From: Dactylonectria macrodidyma
Lineage: Eukaryota > Ascomycota > Sordariomycetes > Hypocreales > Nectriaceae
DNA length: 64,000 nt
Reading direction: 5' to 3'
Assembly: GCA_020744425.1 (NCBI GenBank)
Contig: JAGMUV010000005.1
Location: forward strand, 1,736,001-1,800,000
The notes beneath the pieces were generated by a model. The model saw only the letters and a program-made list of their open reading frames with translations. It did not search any database and had not been told where the DNA came from. Shown here piece after piece: positions 12,673-23,748 of the stretch; position 1 is the stretch's first letter, and every line of letters starts with the position of its first letter. The position numbers and the translations under genes are program-made.

Positions 12673-13081
12673 GCTTCGGTCGTAGGCTCCAACGAGGAAG
12701 GTTCCACGGTTCCGGATCTCGGAGGAACTGTATATCCGAGTACAATGCCCATGCCAGGAGAATGGAAACACGCTTTCAACAATTCTTTGTCCCACTGCGA
12801 TGCAGAGGTTTATTGAGGTCTTATCATCCATCACTTACTCAGCCAAACTTTGAAAATAAAGAGGCTCCCACAACAATCTTTCTACGTGTGGTGGCTCAAA
12901 GAGCACATCCGCTTGACTATTTGCCAAGATGTCTACCAGGCCATCCTTGTTGGACCAAGAGGAAGCCACTGTTCAGCGTGAACGACACCTGCCAGTTGAC
13001 CATTGCCCTGAGCGCCTGGCTTCTTTCCACGGGAAAACTTACCAACCTTTATAGATCTCGCATCCGTAATATTATGTGTTT

Positions 13082-13100
13082 TCTCTCTCTCTCTCTCTCT
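13082..13100. repeat. (TC)n microsatellite
   Basis: An uninterrupted run of about nine TC dinucleotides, 70 bp upstream of the AIG2-like pseudogene. Confidence 0.9.
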
Positions 13101-13167
13101 TGCTCAGTCCTCAGTCCATGATAGCCAAGCCCCGGACACTCCAAGGGTAGAGACTATAAGGTAGTAC

Positions 13168-13937
13168 ATGGAGCTATTTGACCTGAGCGAGACCAAGGCG
13201 ATCGACAAAATCAATGAAATACGAGATTACATCCCTCAAAGAAAACCCACTTCCAAGAAGAAGCGAGCTGCGGCTTAGCTCGTCAAGCTGCAAGGGGCTT
13301 CACTGCTAGACGCCGAAGGAATCAAGTCCATTGCCGGGCTTGCGGAGGTGCCGGAGTCGGTCATCGGCACCGACGACCCGGCCGAGAAGCCTTGTTCTGC
13401 CGGGTGGATCACGACACCCGGGCCAAGATTGCAACTCATTTCACCGAAAACGACTTGGGCCCCCTCCCAACTTTTCTACAACTCACGCTTGTTGAAAAGT
13501 CTCTGAGCCATGACTCTCTCGCCCCGACACTTGACGCAGATGCCACATTACCGCAGAACCGCGCCAGCTCGCCTGGAGCTGCCTTCAGGCCGAGTCAGGG
13601 TAAATACCCGGTATGGTATTGTTTCTACGACCCCTTGGCCAACCCGGAGGAGCTCAAAATCATTCTGCGCCTGTCCAACGAACCTGAATATAGGCCTGCA
13701 TATATTACTGGTGGTCGATTGCTGGCCTGGAATGCTATTGGAGACGCTGTCGGCAATGAAGCTCAACACGAAATCCCGGGCAAAGCGTTCCTTGTGCAAA
13801 CCCCGAAAGAGGAAGAGTCGCTCCGGTTTTCATTTACGGACAAGTTTGAGGTGGTGCGCTGTGTGATCCGGTTCACCGATAGCGGCATTGTGGAAGATGG
13901 ACTCACGTTTCGACACACTAGTACAGACCCGAAGTGA
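13168..13937 (+). pseudogene. Broken AIG2/gamma-glutamylcyclotransferase-like gene
   Basis: Two lesions interrupt one coding sequence. From ATG 13168 the frame reads MELFDLSETKAIDKINEIRD and on to a Lys/Ala-rich segment, stops at TAG 13276-13278, then continues in the same frame (LVKLQGASLLDAEG) to about 13390. There one base is missing and the reading moves to the frame ending at 13937. The last part contains an AIG2-like fold: YPVWYCFYDPLANPEELK, then PAYITGGRLLAWN, KAFLV and TDKFEVVRC. Intact fungal relatives have a Y-G-T/S-L signature, which here reads YDPL, so the active-site loop is altered too. A CAG to TAG change would explain the stop. The downstream 181-residue frame has no ATG near its beginning. 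Strain-specific decay or a sequencing error at the frameshift are both possible. Confidence 0.7.
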
Positions 13938-15427
13938 CCGCTGTTTAGCATGCCGGACAGCTTGGTCTGGAGCTTCGGCGCACTATGTCTCCTGAAAGTC
14001 CCGAGTGGTGGGCGGGTGTCAACTCAATTGGAAGCATGGGCATCATGGCAGCTAAAAGTATCATTGTTACCCCAGGGTTCCCACAGACCGTGATCTAAAG
14101 GTCCTGTCATGCACAGTTGCTAATATGCTACTGCCGGATAACCACTTGCACGAGACCATCATGACAGCACATCCACAGAGGAGTGGGCGAGCGGTTTCGC
14201 ATTAGAAAGTTAATACGACGATTGGCACAAAGAAAATAAATGCCGCACAAGATATCTGGCCATAGCCCGATATATACACCTGCCAGTGGTAGCTTTCGGA
14301 CACCAGGCTTGTGCTGTCGTGCCTGCTCATTCCAAGTGTCGTGGCCGCTGGACTCCTTACACGGCTGCTTACTGTTGCATGTGGTGGGTATCCCTATGCT
14401 GATTGGTTGATTAGATTTCCTATTCAAGCAATGCATGGTTCGTTGACTACTTACCCACTAACACGTCCAGCCTCTCTGCACCCCGGCTAGAGAGCAAGAT
14501 GTCATGACGCCTCTGATTGCTGAAGATCATTTTCGTAAAGACAGCTGTATGCGCTGTGTGGTGACATTTTGGCCTACATTGATTATCGGATAAGAAAGCG
14601 CAAGACGTTGCTAATGCGTATCTGCTCAGTCAATGTCAATGGCATAAAGAAGACGCCCTCGCCGCCAACTGTTACCGTATTCAATATGTGTTCCTTTCGT
14701 GGGAGCTCATTCTCATTACACTTTCTAGGAAGTCCCCAATTCCCCAATGCCTCAAAATGACACGGATCTTCAACGATAAACAGAGCCGGAGCCGTTTGAT
14801 CCCCCAAACTCCACCCACACTACCGCCTTCAAAGCAGCCGCTCATAGCCAAGCATGGCACATGTGCGCCGGCAGCGCAGCCTCCCCAGACCCATACAACT
14901 ACACGGCGCTCGAGCATGTGCTCCAGCCATTGGCTCACACCTCTATCGTCGACTCGCGCCGCCTTCCTGGTCATGGACCCTGGCGGCGGGGTAGCTATTG
15001 CCATCCGATGGGGTTCAACGAGATCCCCAGCGACGACCCATTGTCCTGTCGAGCAAGCAAGCGGATTGTCGTCGGCGCTATCATGTGTGAGGGACGAGAG
15101 GGGTCCGGACAGGTGCCGTGCCACTGTCGACGAGTCTCGTGGGCCATGTGCTGCGTGCCTGTGGCGCTGGAAGCTGGGACACTCTGGTCGTGCTGGCCGT
15201 ATATATCCTTGGCTCGCCGTCCCGTGTCTCTCTGTTTGATCCCGTCTTCCAACCTGATCGTGTGAAAAGACTTCAACACTGCTTCTTTTATCTGGCACTT
15301 TTTCAACAACTTCCCTCTCACCCTAAACAATGAGAGAGTACCATGGCTTCTCATGTGCGCTGCCCTCAAGCTCGCCCGCGCCTCAGTTGCTACACGTGCT
15401 GACCAATTGCCTCAGGGTGGTAACATT
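13938..15427. other. Intergenic region and BTA1 promoter
   Basis: No supported gene. Open frames on both strands between 14680 and 15300 overlap one another and have no domain. The last 250 bp are the BTA1 core promoter and leader. Confidence 0.5.
15199..15207 (+). promoter_or_regulatory. Possible TATA box of BTA1
   Basis: GTATATATC lies about 220 bp upstream of the chosen BTA1 start in otherwise GC-balanced sequence. Position and sequence fit a fungal TATA element; nothing else supports it. Confidence 0.35.
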
Positions 15428-18062
15428 ATGTCCTTGGGCTCTGTCCCGACCCTCGTCGGCGGAATCGTGGCGGCTGCGCTGAGCACCCTCTGCCTTTCCT
15501 CCGTCTTTGGCAGCAAGCAGGACGAAGCCCCCGGCCTCATCAAATCTTTTTTCCTCTTTTTTTACTCCTCCTTCATCAAGCCTCACCAGGGCGACTCCAA
15601 GGGCAACCAGCAGGATGCCCTCGAGAGCTTCTACAAGAAGCAAGCCGGGGCTTACGATGCCACGCGGAAGGTCCTCCTCCGCGGCCGTGAGGATATGCTC
15701 GCTCTTGTTGCCGCCCAGCTCAAGTCCAAGGCTGAGGGCGAGGGCAACAAGAAAAAGCGGGTTTGGGTCGACGTGAGTTAAATTGACTAGGCCGTCTCCT
15801 TTCTATCATCCCCCGGCACTCACTTACACGAGTCGTTTCCAGATTGGCGGCGGCACTGGCTTCAACATTGAGGCCATGTCCGAGAACGTCGACGTCACCA
15901 CCTACTTCTCTAGCGTCTACCTGGTCGACTTCTCCCCGTCTCTATGCGAGGTGGCCAGGAAGCGATTCGAGCGACTTGGCTGGAAGAATGTCAAAGTCGT
16001 CTGCGAAGATGCCCGGAAGTTCCGCCTCGAGGACCACGAGCCGGGCATGACGTCCAACCCGGCCCCTCCTCGATCCCCGACTCTGAGCTACTTCAGCAAG
16101 CCGCGTCCCGACTTTGGCGGCGCGGACCTCATCACCTTGTCGTACAGCTTGTCAATGATTGTGGGTGCCAGCAATAACTCCAAACTGAGAAGGAATACTT
16201 CGTCTTGGCCTTGAAATGTGCTAATCCTCAAAACTTAGCCCGACTACTACTCAGTTATCGATTCAGTGACCTCTCTGCTAGCCCCCCAGGGCATCATGGG
16301 CGTGGTGGACTTTTACGTCCAGAACAAGGTCGACTTCGCTTTCCGGAACTACACGGGCGGTCTAGTCGATCGCCACGTCAACTTCCTCTCGCGAAACTTC
16401 TGGCGCTCCTGGTTTGATCTAGACCGTGTTGGCCTCGAGCCTAGCCGCCGAGACTACCTTGAGTACAAATTCGGCACCGTTCTCAACGTCAACACTCGCA
16501 ACAAGGGGCTCGGCGCTATTCCCTACTACATCTGGCTTGGGTGCCACAAGAAGCCCTTCTCCTCGTCCAGCCTTCCCAACGAGATTGTTGAGCGCATCGA
16601 TGCTCTCGCCACGGAGTCTCCTTACCTGCACCCGGTCAACCAGGGCGATGCTCTGACGCGCGCCATCGAGAGGTCTGCCCCTGAGATTCGCTCCAAGGCT
16701 TTCCTCACAGCTGTTCAGAACTTGTCGTCGAACCTCCCTCTCCCATCTTTCTTCTACCAGAATCACCACTGGCGCATCTACTATGACGATCAGCTCAAGA
16801 AGCACACCCAGTTCAACGATGAGTACATCTACGCCTTCACCTGGGAGGACACCCGTGTTGATGAGCGCCTCCTGAAACTCGGTTCCGATGATAAGGTCCT
16901 TGCCATCACCTCGGCTGGCGACAACATTCTCTCGTACCTCACTCAGAGCCCTGCGCGAGTCCACGCTGTCGATCTCAATCCCACCCAGAACCACTTACTC
17001 GAGCTCAAGGCGGCCGCCTACACCTCCGGCCTGCCCTACGAGGACTTCTGGAAGATCTTTGGTGAGGGCAAGCACTCGAAGTTCCGCGAACTACTCATTA
17101 CCAAGCTGTCTCCTCATCTGTCCGGCCGTGCCTTTCAGTACTGGCTCAAGAACATCCACGTTTTCCAGAACAGCAGTGGCTACGGCCTCTACGACACCGG
17201 CGGCTCCCGCCATGCCATCCGCGTCTTCCGATGGATCGCCCGCATCTTCGGTCTCAAGACGGCTGTCAAGCAGCTGCTTGAGTGCAAAACCCTCAACGAG
17301 CAGCGTGAGATCTGGCGCAGGAAGATTCGCCCTGCTCTTCTGTCCAAGCTCGTCTGCAACCTTGTAGTCGCCCAGGAGAGCTTCCTCTGGGCCGCTCTAG
17401 GTGTTCCCAAGAACCAACTAGCCATGATTGAAGCCGACCACGCGGAGTCTGACGTAGTAAAGGGCCCCAAACCCATAGCCAAGAACAACCGCTCGCATGC
17501 CATCTGGCACTACATGGTCAACACCCTCGACCCGGTTGCTGAGGAAACTCACATCGCCGAGGACAACCCATACTACTATGTCTGTCTCGCCGGAAAGTTC
17601 TCGCGCAAGTGTCATCCTGACTACCTCAGCCCCAAGGCGCATGCCAAGCTCTCGCGTCCCAACGCTCTCGACGGGCTTCGCATCCACACGGATGAGCTTG
17701 AGGAAGTCATTGCTCGCATCACCCCTGGTACTCTGACCGTCGCCGTCGTCATGGACAGCATGGACTGGTTCGACACTGGCTCTCGCGCTGCCGCTGCTCA
17801 GATCACGAAGCTCAACCGAGCTCTCGCCATGGGCGGCCGGGTACTGCTGCGATCATCGGCTCTTACTCCGTGGTATATCAAGGAGTTTGAGAGCCATGGC
17901 TTCACTCCCAAGCGCCACGGCGCCCGTCTCGACGGGGCCTGCATCGACCGAGTCAACATGTATGCCTCTTGCTGGATCTGCACTAAGTCTGAGAACCTGC
18001 CTCCTCCTACTCCCGAGATGGACCAGGCAGGTGGTGCTGAGATCAGCAGCTTGACCATCTAA
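15428..18062 (+). CDS. BTA1: Betaine lipid synthase (DGTS), BtaB-BtaA fusion
   Basis: Three exons, 15428-15772, 15843-16160 and 16239-18062, give 828 residues. An N-terminal hydrophobic segment (VPTLVGGIVAAALSTLC) is a likely membrane anchor. Residues about 60-240 form a SAM methyltransferase (BtaB-like) with the glycine motif DIGGGTGFN at about 115-123. Residues about 385-800 form the DUF3419/BtaA domain (FTWEDTRVDERLL near 421, ITSAGDNIL near 444). BtaA transfers the aminobutyrate group of SAM to diacylglycerol and BtaB trimethylates it, giving the phosphorus-free lipid DGTS, used when phosphate is short. Methyltransferase-first is the fungal domain order. ATG 15353 is in frame and would add 25 residues, and splicing just upstream is also possible, so the start is uncertain. 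Confidence 0.93.
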
Positions 18063-18832
18063 GAGTCAACTATCAATGGGCCAATCAACTAATGGTGGTC
18101 AAGTTGTGGTGAAGATTGTAGAAGCAGAAATGGAGTGAAGGAATACGCTCATTATCCGATGCAACGAATTGACTAGTTCGACAAGAGATGGGAAATAAAC
18201 GACCAAACCAATAGATGAACATGATCGTGAAATGAGAAATTGTCTCAACGCATGTCGTTGTCCCTCGTGTGCTGTGCTGGTCTGGTCATTACAACGAGCC
18301 AATTCCGTCAGGCTTCAAAGGCCTGTGTTGTCGCTGTAAAGAGTACTAAGACTCCTCTGGTGGACTTGGAAATATTCTTAGCCGGTCCCGATAGCATCCC
18401 CGGCCGAGGAGCACGGGGCATTACGGGGAATGGTGGAGAAACGGTCCCGCATCGAGAATGTGCAGTAAATCTAGAAAATGACCTCCGTTGCTAGGAATTA
18501 GCTTTGTGTAATAGTCAATGGCATCATTGATAACAATTGGAGTAGGAACCTAGCACAATCTGTGAACCCAGAGTGACAAGAGTTAAAGGTGTGGGCGGGG
18601 GACTGATCAGGCTCGGGGAACCTTGGGGGGCATCTCTAGGGAGCTTACACTGGGGTCTTCACTGGAGAGGCCCGTAAATGATACCCGCGGCTGCTAGCTT
18701 AAAAATACAACTTTGCCTTCTACACCAACCGAGATCCTCGCTTTTGTCACCTCCGTCACCACCCACAGTCCTCCTCGGCCCTCACGCCCTCGAATAGCCA
18801 CCCAATTGAGCGCCGCTTCCTGCATCACCACA
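18063..18832. other. BTA1 3' flank and SDH4 promoter
   Basis: No gene is seen. The in-frame ATG at 18713 lies upstream of the conserved start of SDH4 and probably belongs to its leader. Confidence 0.55.
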
Positions 18833-19439
18833 ATGGCCTCAATTGTGCGTCCCTCTCTGCTGCGGCAGACCGCCCTGGCTTCTCGATGGGCGGCCGCTCC
18901 CTCCGTCAGCCGAAGCGCCTTCATCAAGCCCAGCTTCCAGTCCCAGCTCATGGGCGTCGCTGCTTTCCACAACACCGTCCGACGCTCTGCCATTCTTCCT
19001 CCGGGCCCTCGTATGTCGTAGCGCAAAGTTCTATCTTCGTTTCGACCTCTGCTAATCCCTCTATCTAGAACGCGTTGTCGGCACCGTCAACGACCCTGCT
19101 CCCGTCCCCGAACCTAGCTCTGCTCACGGCTCCTACCACTGGACCTTTGAGCGCCTCCTCGCCGCCGGCCTGATCCCCTTGGTCGTCACTCCCTTCGCCT
19201 CCGGCTCGCTCAACCCCACCACCGATGCCATCCTCTGCAGCGTCCTGCTCCTCCACTCCCACCTGGGCTTCCAGTCGGTCGTCATCGACTACATCCCCCA
19301 GAAGAAGTACCCCGGCCTCCGGAAGATCTTCTGGTGGCTCCTAAACGCCGCCACCGTGACGGTTGGCGTGGGACTGTACGAGTTCGAGACCAACGACGTC
19401 GGCATCACTGAGGCTGTCAAGCGCATCTGGAGGGCATAA
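18833..19439 (+). CDS. SDH4: Succinate dehydrogenase membrane anchor (CybS)
   Basis: Two exons, 18833-19010 and 19069-19439, give 182 residues. Residues 1 to about 55 are Arg/Ser/Ala-rich without acidic residues, a typical mitochondrial presequence (MASIVRPSLLRQTALASRW). The CybS domain follows, with three hydrophobic helices. The second contains LLHSHLGFQSVVIDY, where the His is the heme b ligand and Asp-Tyr line the ubiquinone site in this family. The protein anchors complex II in the inner membrane and passes electrons from Sdh2 to ubiquinone. The start at 18833 is chosen over the in-frame ATG at 18713 because the presequence begins there. Family length (about 180) fits. Confidence 0.93.
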
Positions 19440-20139
19440 GCGTTGAGGACTTGGAATGTCGGATGGGCATGAATTGTCGAGCAGACAAATCGCTGCAGGC
19501 AACTGTATAGAATTCTTTTTATTTCGTCAATGAAACGCTGGGTTGGCCGATTCCATCCATTTCTTGCATGTGAAGTATACCATTCATCCTCTTTGCACCC
19601 GCATGCGCACGCCCTGTGACATCGACCCGGAACGCAGATTGCGCATTAATGCGCCGACCTCTATTAGCTCACGCGCAAATACATATCTGCTAAATCTCCA
19701 TCGTCAGGCAGACCACAATGGCCCTCTGGATAGCTCTTCTCAGCCGGTCGCCTTGGGTCAAACAAATCGCATCCCGGAATAGTGGGATATACAGAGGCCG
19801 TGCTGATTGCCGAGGATATCGAATTGGCTGGCTCGTGATTGGTCGGCCACATTCCGATCAAGGCCGGGAGCCGGATCGAGCGGAACGCAACAATAATCTA
19901 CCGAATTCGGAGCTGGGACGCATGTGATTGGCTGGAAATTCGAGATGCGGCTTCGTCGATATGGGATTTTTTTGGTCTCAACTTGGAGCTCATGGATCGC
20001 GGAGCTGTTCAAGGCGGATCGTGCGATTGGGATTGTCCTTCTTATGATCTTTGATTTCTTCTTCTCTGGGCGATCAATGTGAGATTGCTGGACATCTCTT
20101 GTCTCCCTTCTGGATTTTCCGATCCGAATTCCGATCGCC
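19440..20139. other. Intergenic region between SDH4 and TyrRS
   Basis: No gene is supported. A 162-residue frame on the minus strand (19758-20246) has no domain and overlaps the TyrRS first exon, so it looks spurious. Confidence 0.55.
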
Positions 20140-22125
20140 ATGGCATCCCGCGCCAACCTATCGAAGCTCTCGAGAGCGAGACCGGTCCTCCCTCCACGAT
20201 GCGTCAACCCGCTACGACCCCTTCTCGAGGTGCCCCTCGTGCGCACCGTTGCTATGACGCATTTGAAGAAAAAGGCTGAAGGCGCAGAGCGGTGGGCGAC
20301 GAGGGCTGAGAAGATCGCGAGCGGCGAGATTCCTCACGTATGGGACATTCTCAAGGAGCGGGGGTACATTAAAGACGTCGCAGGGTAGGTCCCGCGTCCT
20401 CCAGTAGCGATCCCACCAGGCCTGACTTGTGCCCAGCAACCCCGAGACGATCAAAGAGATTATGCGCGTCAAGAGAATAGGCTCTTACGTTGGCATCGAC
20501 CCCACGGCTGACTCGTTGCACGTCGGACACCTTCTACCGCTGATGCCCATGTTCTTGATGTATTTCCATGGCCACCCCGCCGTCACCCTAATTGGCGGCT
20601 CGACTGCGCGAGTCGGTGACCCTACTGGTCGACTAGAGAGCCGAGAACTCATGTCGAACTCGGATATTTCCAAGAATATCACAAAGATTCATGTCCAATT
20701 GACTAGGCTCTGGGCCAATGTCCAACACCTCAGGGAGAAGCATGGATACGAGCATGATTGGGCCGCGAAGACTAACCTTCTGAACAACAACATGTGGTTG
20801 GGCGGTCTAACCCTATACGACTTTGTCAAGAGGATAGGAAGGCACATTCGGATTGGTCCCATGCTAAGTCGTGATACGTGAGCAATATCTTCTCCAAATG
20901 TGACACTCTCTGTATAGGTTCACTAACATGGAATAGCGTCAAGCGCAAGTTGACCGAAGGAGACGGCATGTCGTTTGGCGAGTTCATGTACCCCCTCCTG
21001 CAGGGCTGGGACTTCTGGCACATGTACAACAAGCTTGGGATCCAGATGCAGATCGGAGGCTCAGACCAGTACGGCAACATAGTCGCCGGATGCGAAGCCC
21101 TAAAGATCATTCGCGAGAGTGAAGAGGCCCCCCACATGAAGAAGCCCGGTGGCTGGATCAACGACCCCATCGGCTTCACGGTGCCTCTCCTGACCGACTC
21201 TGCGGGAAACAAGTTTGGCAAGAGTGCCGGCAACGCCATTTGGCTGGACGAGTTCAAGACGTCGGCGTTTGATCTGTACGGCTACTTCATGCGACGCCCC
21301 GATGAGGAGGTTGAAGGGCTGCTGAAGATGTTCACCTTTATGTCCATGGAGAGCATCCAGAAGGTCATGGCGGAGCAACAGCAGGATCCCTCTAAGAGGG
21401 CTGCGCAACACGCGCTAGCCTTTGAGGTTGTATCGCTCGTCCACGGCTCTCAGCGAGCGCTCGAGGAGGCCAAGCAGCACGAGTTCCGCTTCGGCGGCAA
21501 GCTCCCCCACGTCATCAACGAACCCCCAGAGTCGTCGGGCATCATCACCCCCAACAACGCCCCGAGGAGCGACATCAAGCTGCCACAGTCTATCATGACC
21601 AAGTCCCCCGCCCGCATCCTCTTCGCCGCCGGCCTCGCCACCAGCACCAGCGACGGTCAGCGCCTCGTCACGCAGCAGGGCGCGTACATTGCCGCCGAGT
21701 CCGGCCAGTCCAGCGAGAAGCGCGGCCTCGTCCCCGGCAACCTGTCGTGGACACCCATGAAGGCATGGTTCCCCGAGGAGACGTCCCGGTACCTCATCGA
21801 TAACCGCTTGCTCATCCTACGCAAGGGCAAGCACAACATCCGCATCGTGGAGCTCATCAGCGACGAGGAGTGGAACGCCTCCGGCGAGATCTACCCAGGC
21901 CAACCGTACACTGGCGTCATCCGACGCATCAAGGAGCAGCTCCAGAGCGAGGCCGAGGAGAGCGGACAGCCTTTGACGGATTTACAGATGGCCGTCCTCG
22001 CAAATCAGAGGTTGAGAGCCAAATCGGACCAGGCACCGAAGAACCCGAATCTTCGACTGCCTAGTAAGAAGGACTACCGTGACCGGGCGAATGGTAGTAG
22101 GGGAGGCACGCAGAAAAAACAGTAA
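20140..22125 (+). CDS. MSY1: Mitochondrial tyrosyl-tRNA synthetase (cyt-18 type)
   Basis: Three exons, 20140-20384, 20437-20877 and 20937-22125, give 624 residues. A basic presequence ([20 protein letters not shown]) targets mitochondria. The class I catalytic core has the HIGH-type motif HVGH at 110-113 and the KMSKS-type motif KFGKS at 321-325. Between them are [11 protein letters not shown] and [11 protein letters not shown], typical of bacterial-type TyrRS. The C-terminal part (about 440-624) is the S4-like tRNA-binding region ([20 protein letters not shown]) with a basic tail. In Pezizomycotina this enzyme (Neurospora CYT-18) also stabilises group I introns of mitochondrial RNA. The present length and N-terminal extension fit that, but the second function is inferred. 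Confidence 0.94.
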
Positions 22126-22313
22126 TGGTCAGCGGTCCAGGGCGTCCGACTCTCCACTCGCCCACAACCTGTACTACTACATTGTACACAACTGTATTCT
22201 GGATGATAGCATAGATTTGATGTACATTATATAACTTTATAAAGTTTAAGTCACGATTTTTTTTTAATTGCTTAGTTGCTTCTGCCTTCTTTTTCCCCTT
22301 GAGGGTCCATCTC

Positions 22314-23748
22314 CTACTGGTACAGGACAGTCAGGTCGCCTTTAGGGACGGGTAACGCCTTGAGCTTCTCGAGGATTTCGCTTTCAGTGAGGTTCTGCTC
22401 CGTGATGATCTGTTCAAAATGGTGACATCCATCCGTGTACTTTTGTAGAGGGTCTCCTCCAGACACCGGACGGCTCTGGCCGGATGCGAGGGCGGCCAGA
22501 TACTGCTTTGAGACAACGTACTTGTGTACGCGGTAGAGACAGCCCTTGATGGTGCCGAACTGGACGAACCTGCGGACATCGACGTACCTCAAGACCTCGA
22601 AGCCAGCATCCTGGTGACCCTTCAGCCATTCCATGACCGTGCGGCCTTGTACAAAGGTAGACATGAGCTTGATGAGGTGGTAGTTACTAACACGGCCGCG
22701 GCCATGCGAGACGTAGGCGGCGCACTCGTCGACCATGCCGTCTACGTTTCCGATGAAGTCGTGGATTCCCGGGCGCAAAGCATAGCAGGCACCAAAGAAG
22801 AACATGTCGAGGAGCAGGACAGTGTCGTAATAGAGCAGATGGCGGAGTGCCGTCTTAGCGAGGTCAAGCGAGACGTTAGCAGCATGGGCGATGCGGCGGA
22901 CGTCGGAGACACCGTCGATGTGGGATATGACTTTTTGTAGCGTGAGATCCCAGGTTGGGTCGACGATTTCGGTGAGCTTGGTCTTGGGGACTGGGACGTG
23001 CCACCCCTTGACTACTGGAGGTTGAGGGTGATGGGGGAATAGCTTCATGTTGATGGTGTTGGCCTCGTCTGATGGACTGTGTCAGTGGTCATAGCTATGT
23101 CTGGTCAGGGTCGGAGGAAGCTCACCAACGGGAATCATACACTCTCCGTAAGTGTCCAAGTCCTCCTTGACAATCTGGAGCAGACTATCAATCGGTCGTC
23201 TCCCCCCGCCACCGCCAATGCCGCAACCGAGAGGCCCACAGCCTCTACCTTCATTCTGGCTCAGATATTCATTCTGCTTCTCCATCTCGGAGAAGGTAGA
23301 TGCCAGGCGGCGGACGACACGCTCATATGGTATCTGGTCCTCGTCGGCGTCGAGGACAAGGCCAAAGTTGAATATGAACTCATTGCGGAGGTACTTGGTG
23401 TGAGGAATGACGATAGGGTAGCCCAGCACGGCGTACTTGCCATCCGGAGTGTTGATAGTCAAGTACCGATTGCAAAAGGCTTGACGAGGGATGATGTACT
23501 CATGTAGGACGTCAAAGTCGATGAGAGGAGCCTTGGTCGAGCTTTCGACGGGTGTGATGCATCCTGCTGGAGACTGGGCAACGATCTTGGGGCCTGGCTA
23601 TGGTGTGAGAACTTGAGGTGTGAGCTGCGATGCGATGCCGTATGACACAAAGCTCACTCACGGGGAGCAGGGCGCGCATGAGAATCAATCATTAGTGACA
23701 CTTACCTTCCTGGGGAAAGAATCTCGCGTAGAAGATGCCTTGAATCAT
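22314..23748 (-). CDS. NPR2: Nitrogen permease regulator 2 (SEACIT/GATOR1 subunit)
   Basis: Three exons, 23748-23706, 23593-23126 and 23068-22314, give 421 residues. The start MIQGIFYARFFPQEG-PKIVAQSP and the following FCNRYLTI / YPIVIPHTKYLRNEFIFNFGLV are hallmarks of Npr2. A Gly-rich insert (GCGIGGGGG) is followed by INMKLFPHHPQPP and a winged-helix C-terminal half (YYDTVLLLDMFFF, YHLIKLMSTF, GTIKGCLYRVHKY). With Npr3 and Iml1, Npr2 forms the GTPase-activating complex that turns TORC1 off when amino acids are scarce, at the vacuole surface. Downstream it converges with TyrRS, leaving only 188 bp between stops. Confidence 0.92.

Larger units (their letters stand above)
12434..13167. other. 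Ada3 promoter region with simple repeats
   Basis: No coding gene is supported. The stretch carries the upstream region of the Ada3 gene (minus), a 16-bp tandem repeat at 12604-12672 and a (TC)n run at about 13082-13100. Confidence 0.5.

Noticed and set aside
14681..15298. 205-residue minus frame and overlapping plus frames upstream of BTA1
   Set aside because: Mutually overlapping, no recognisable motif, and located in the promoter region.
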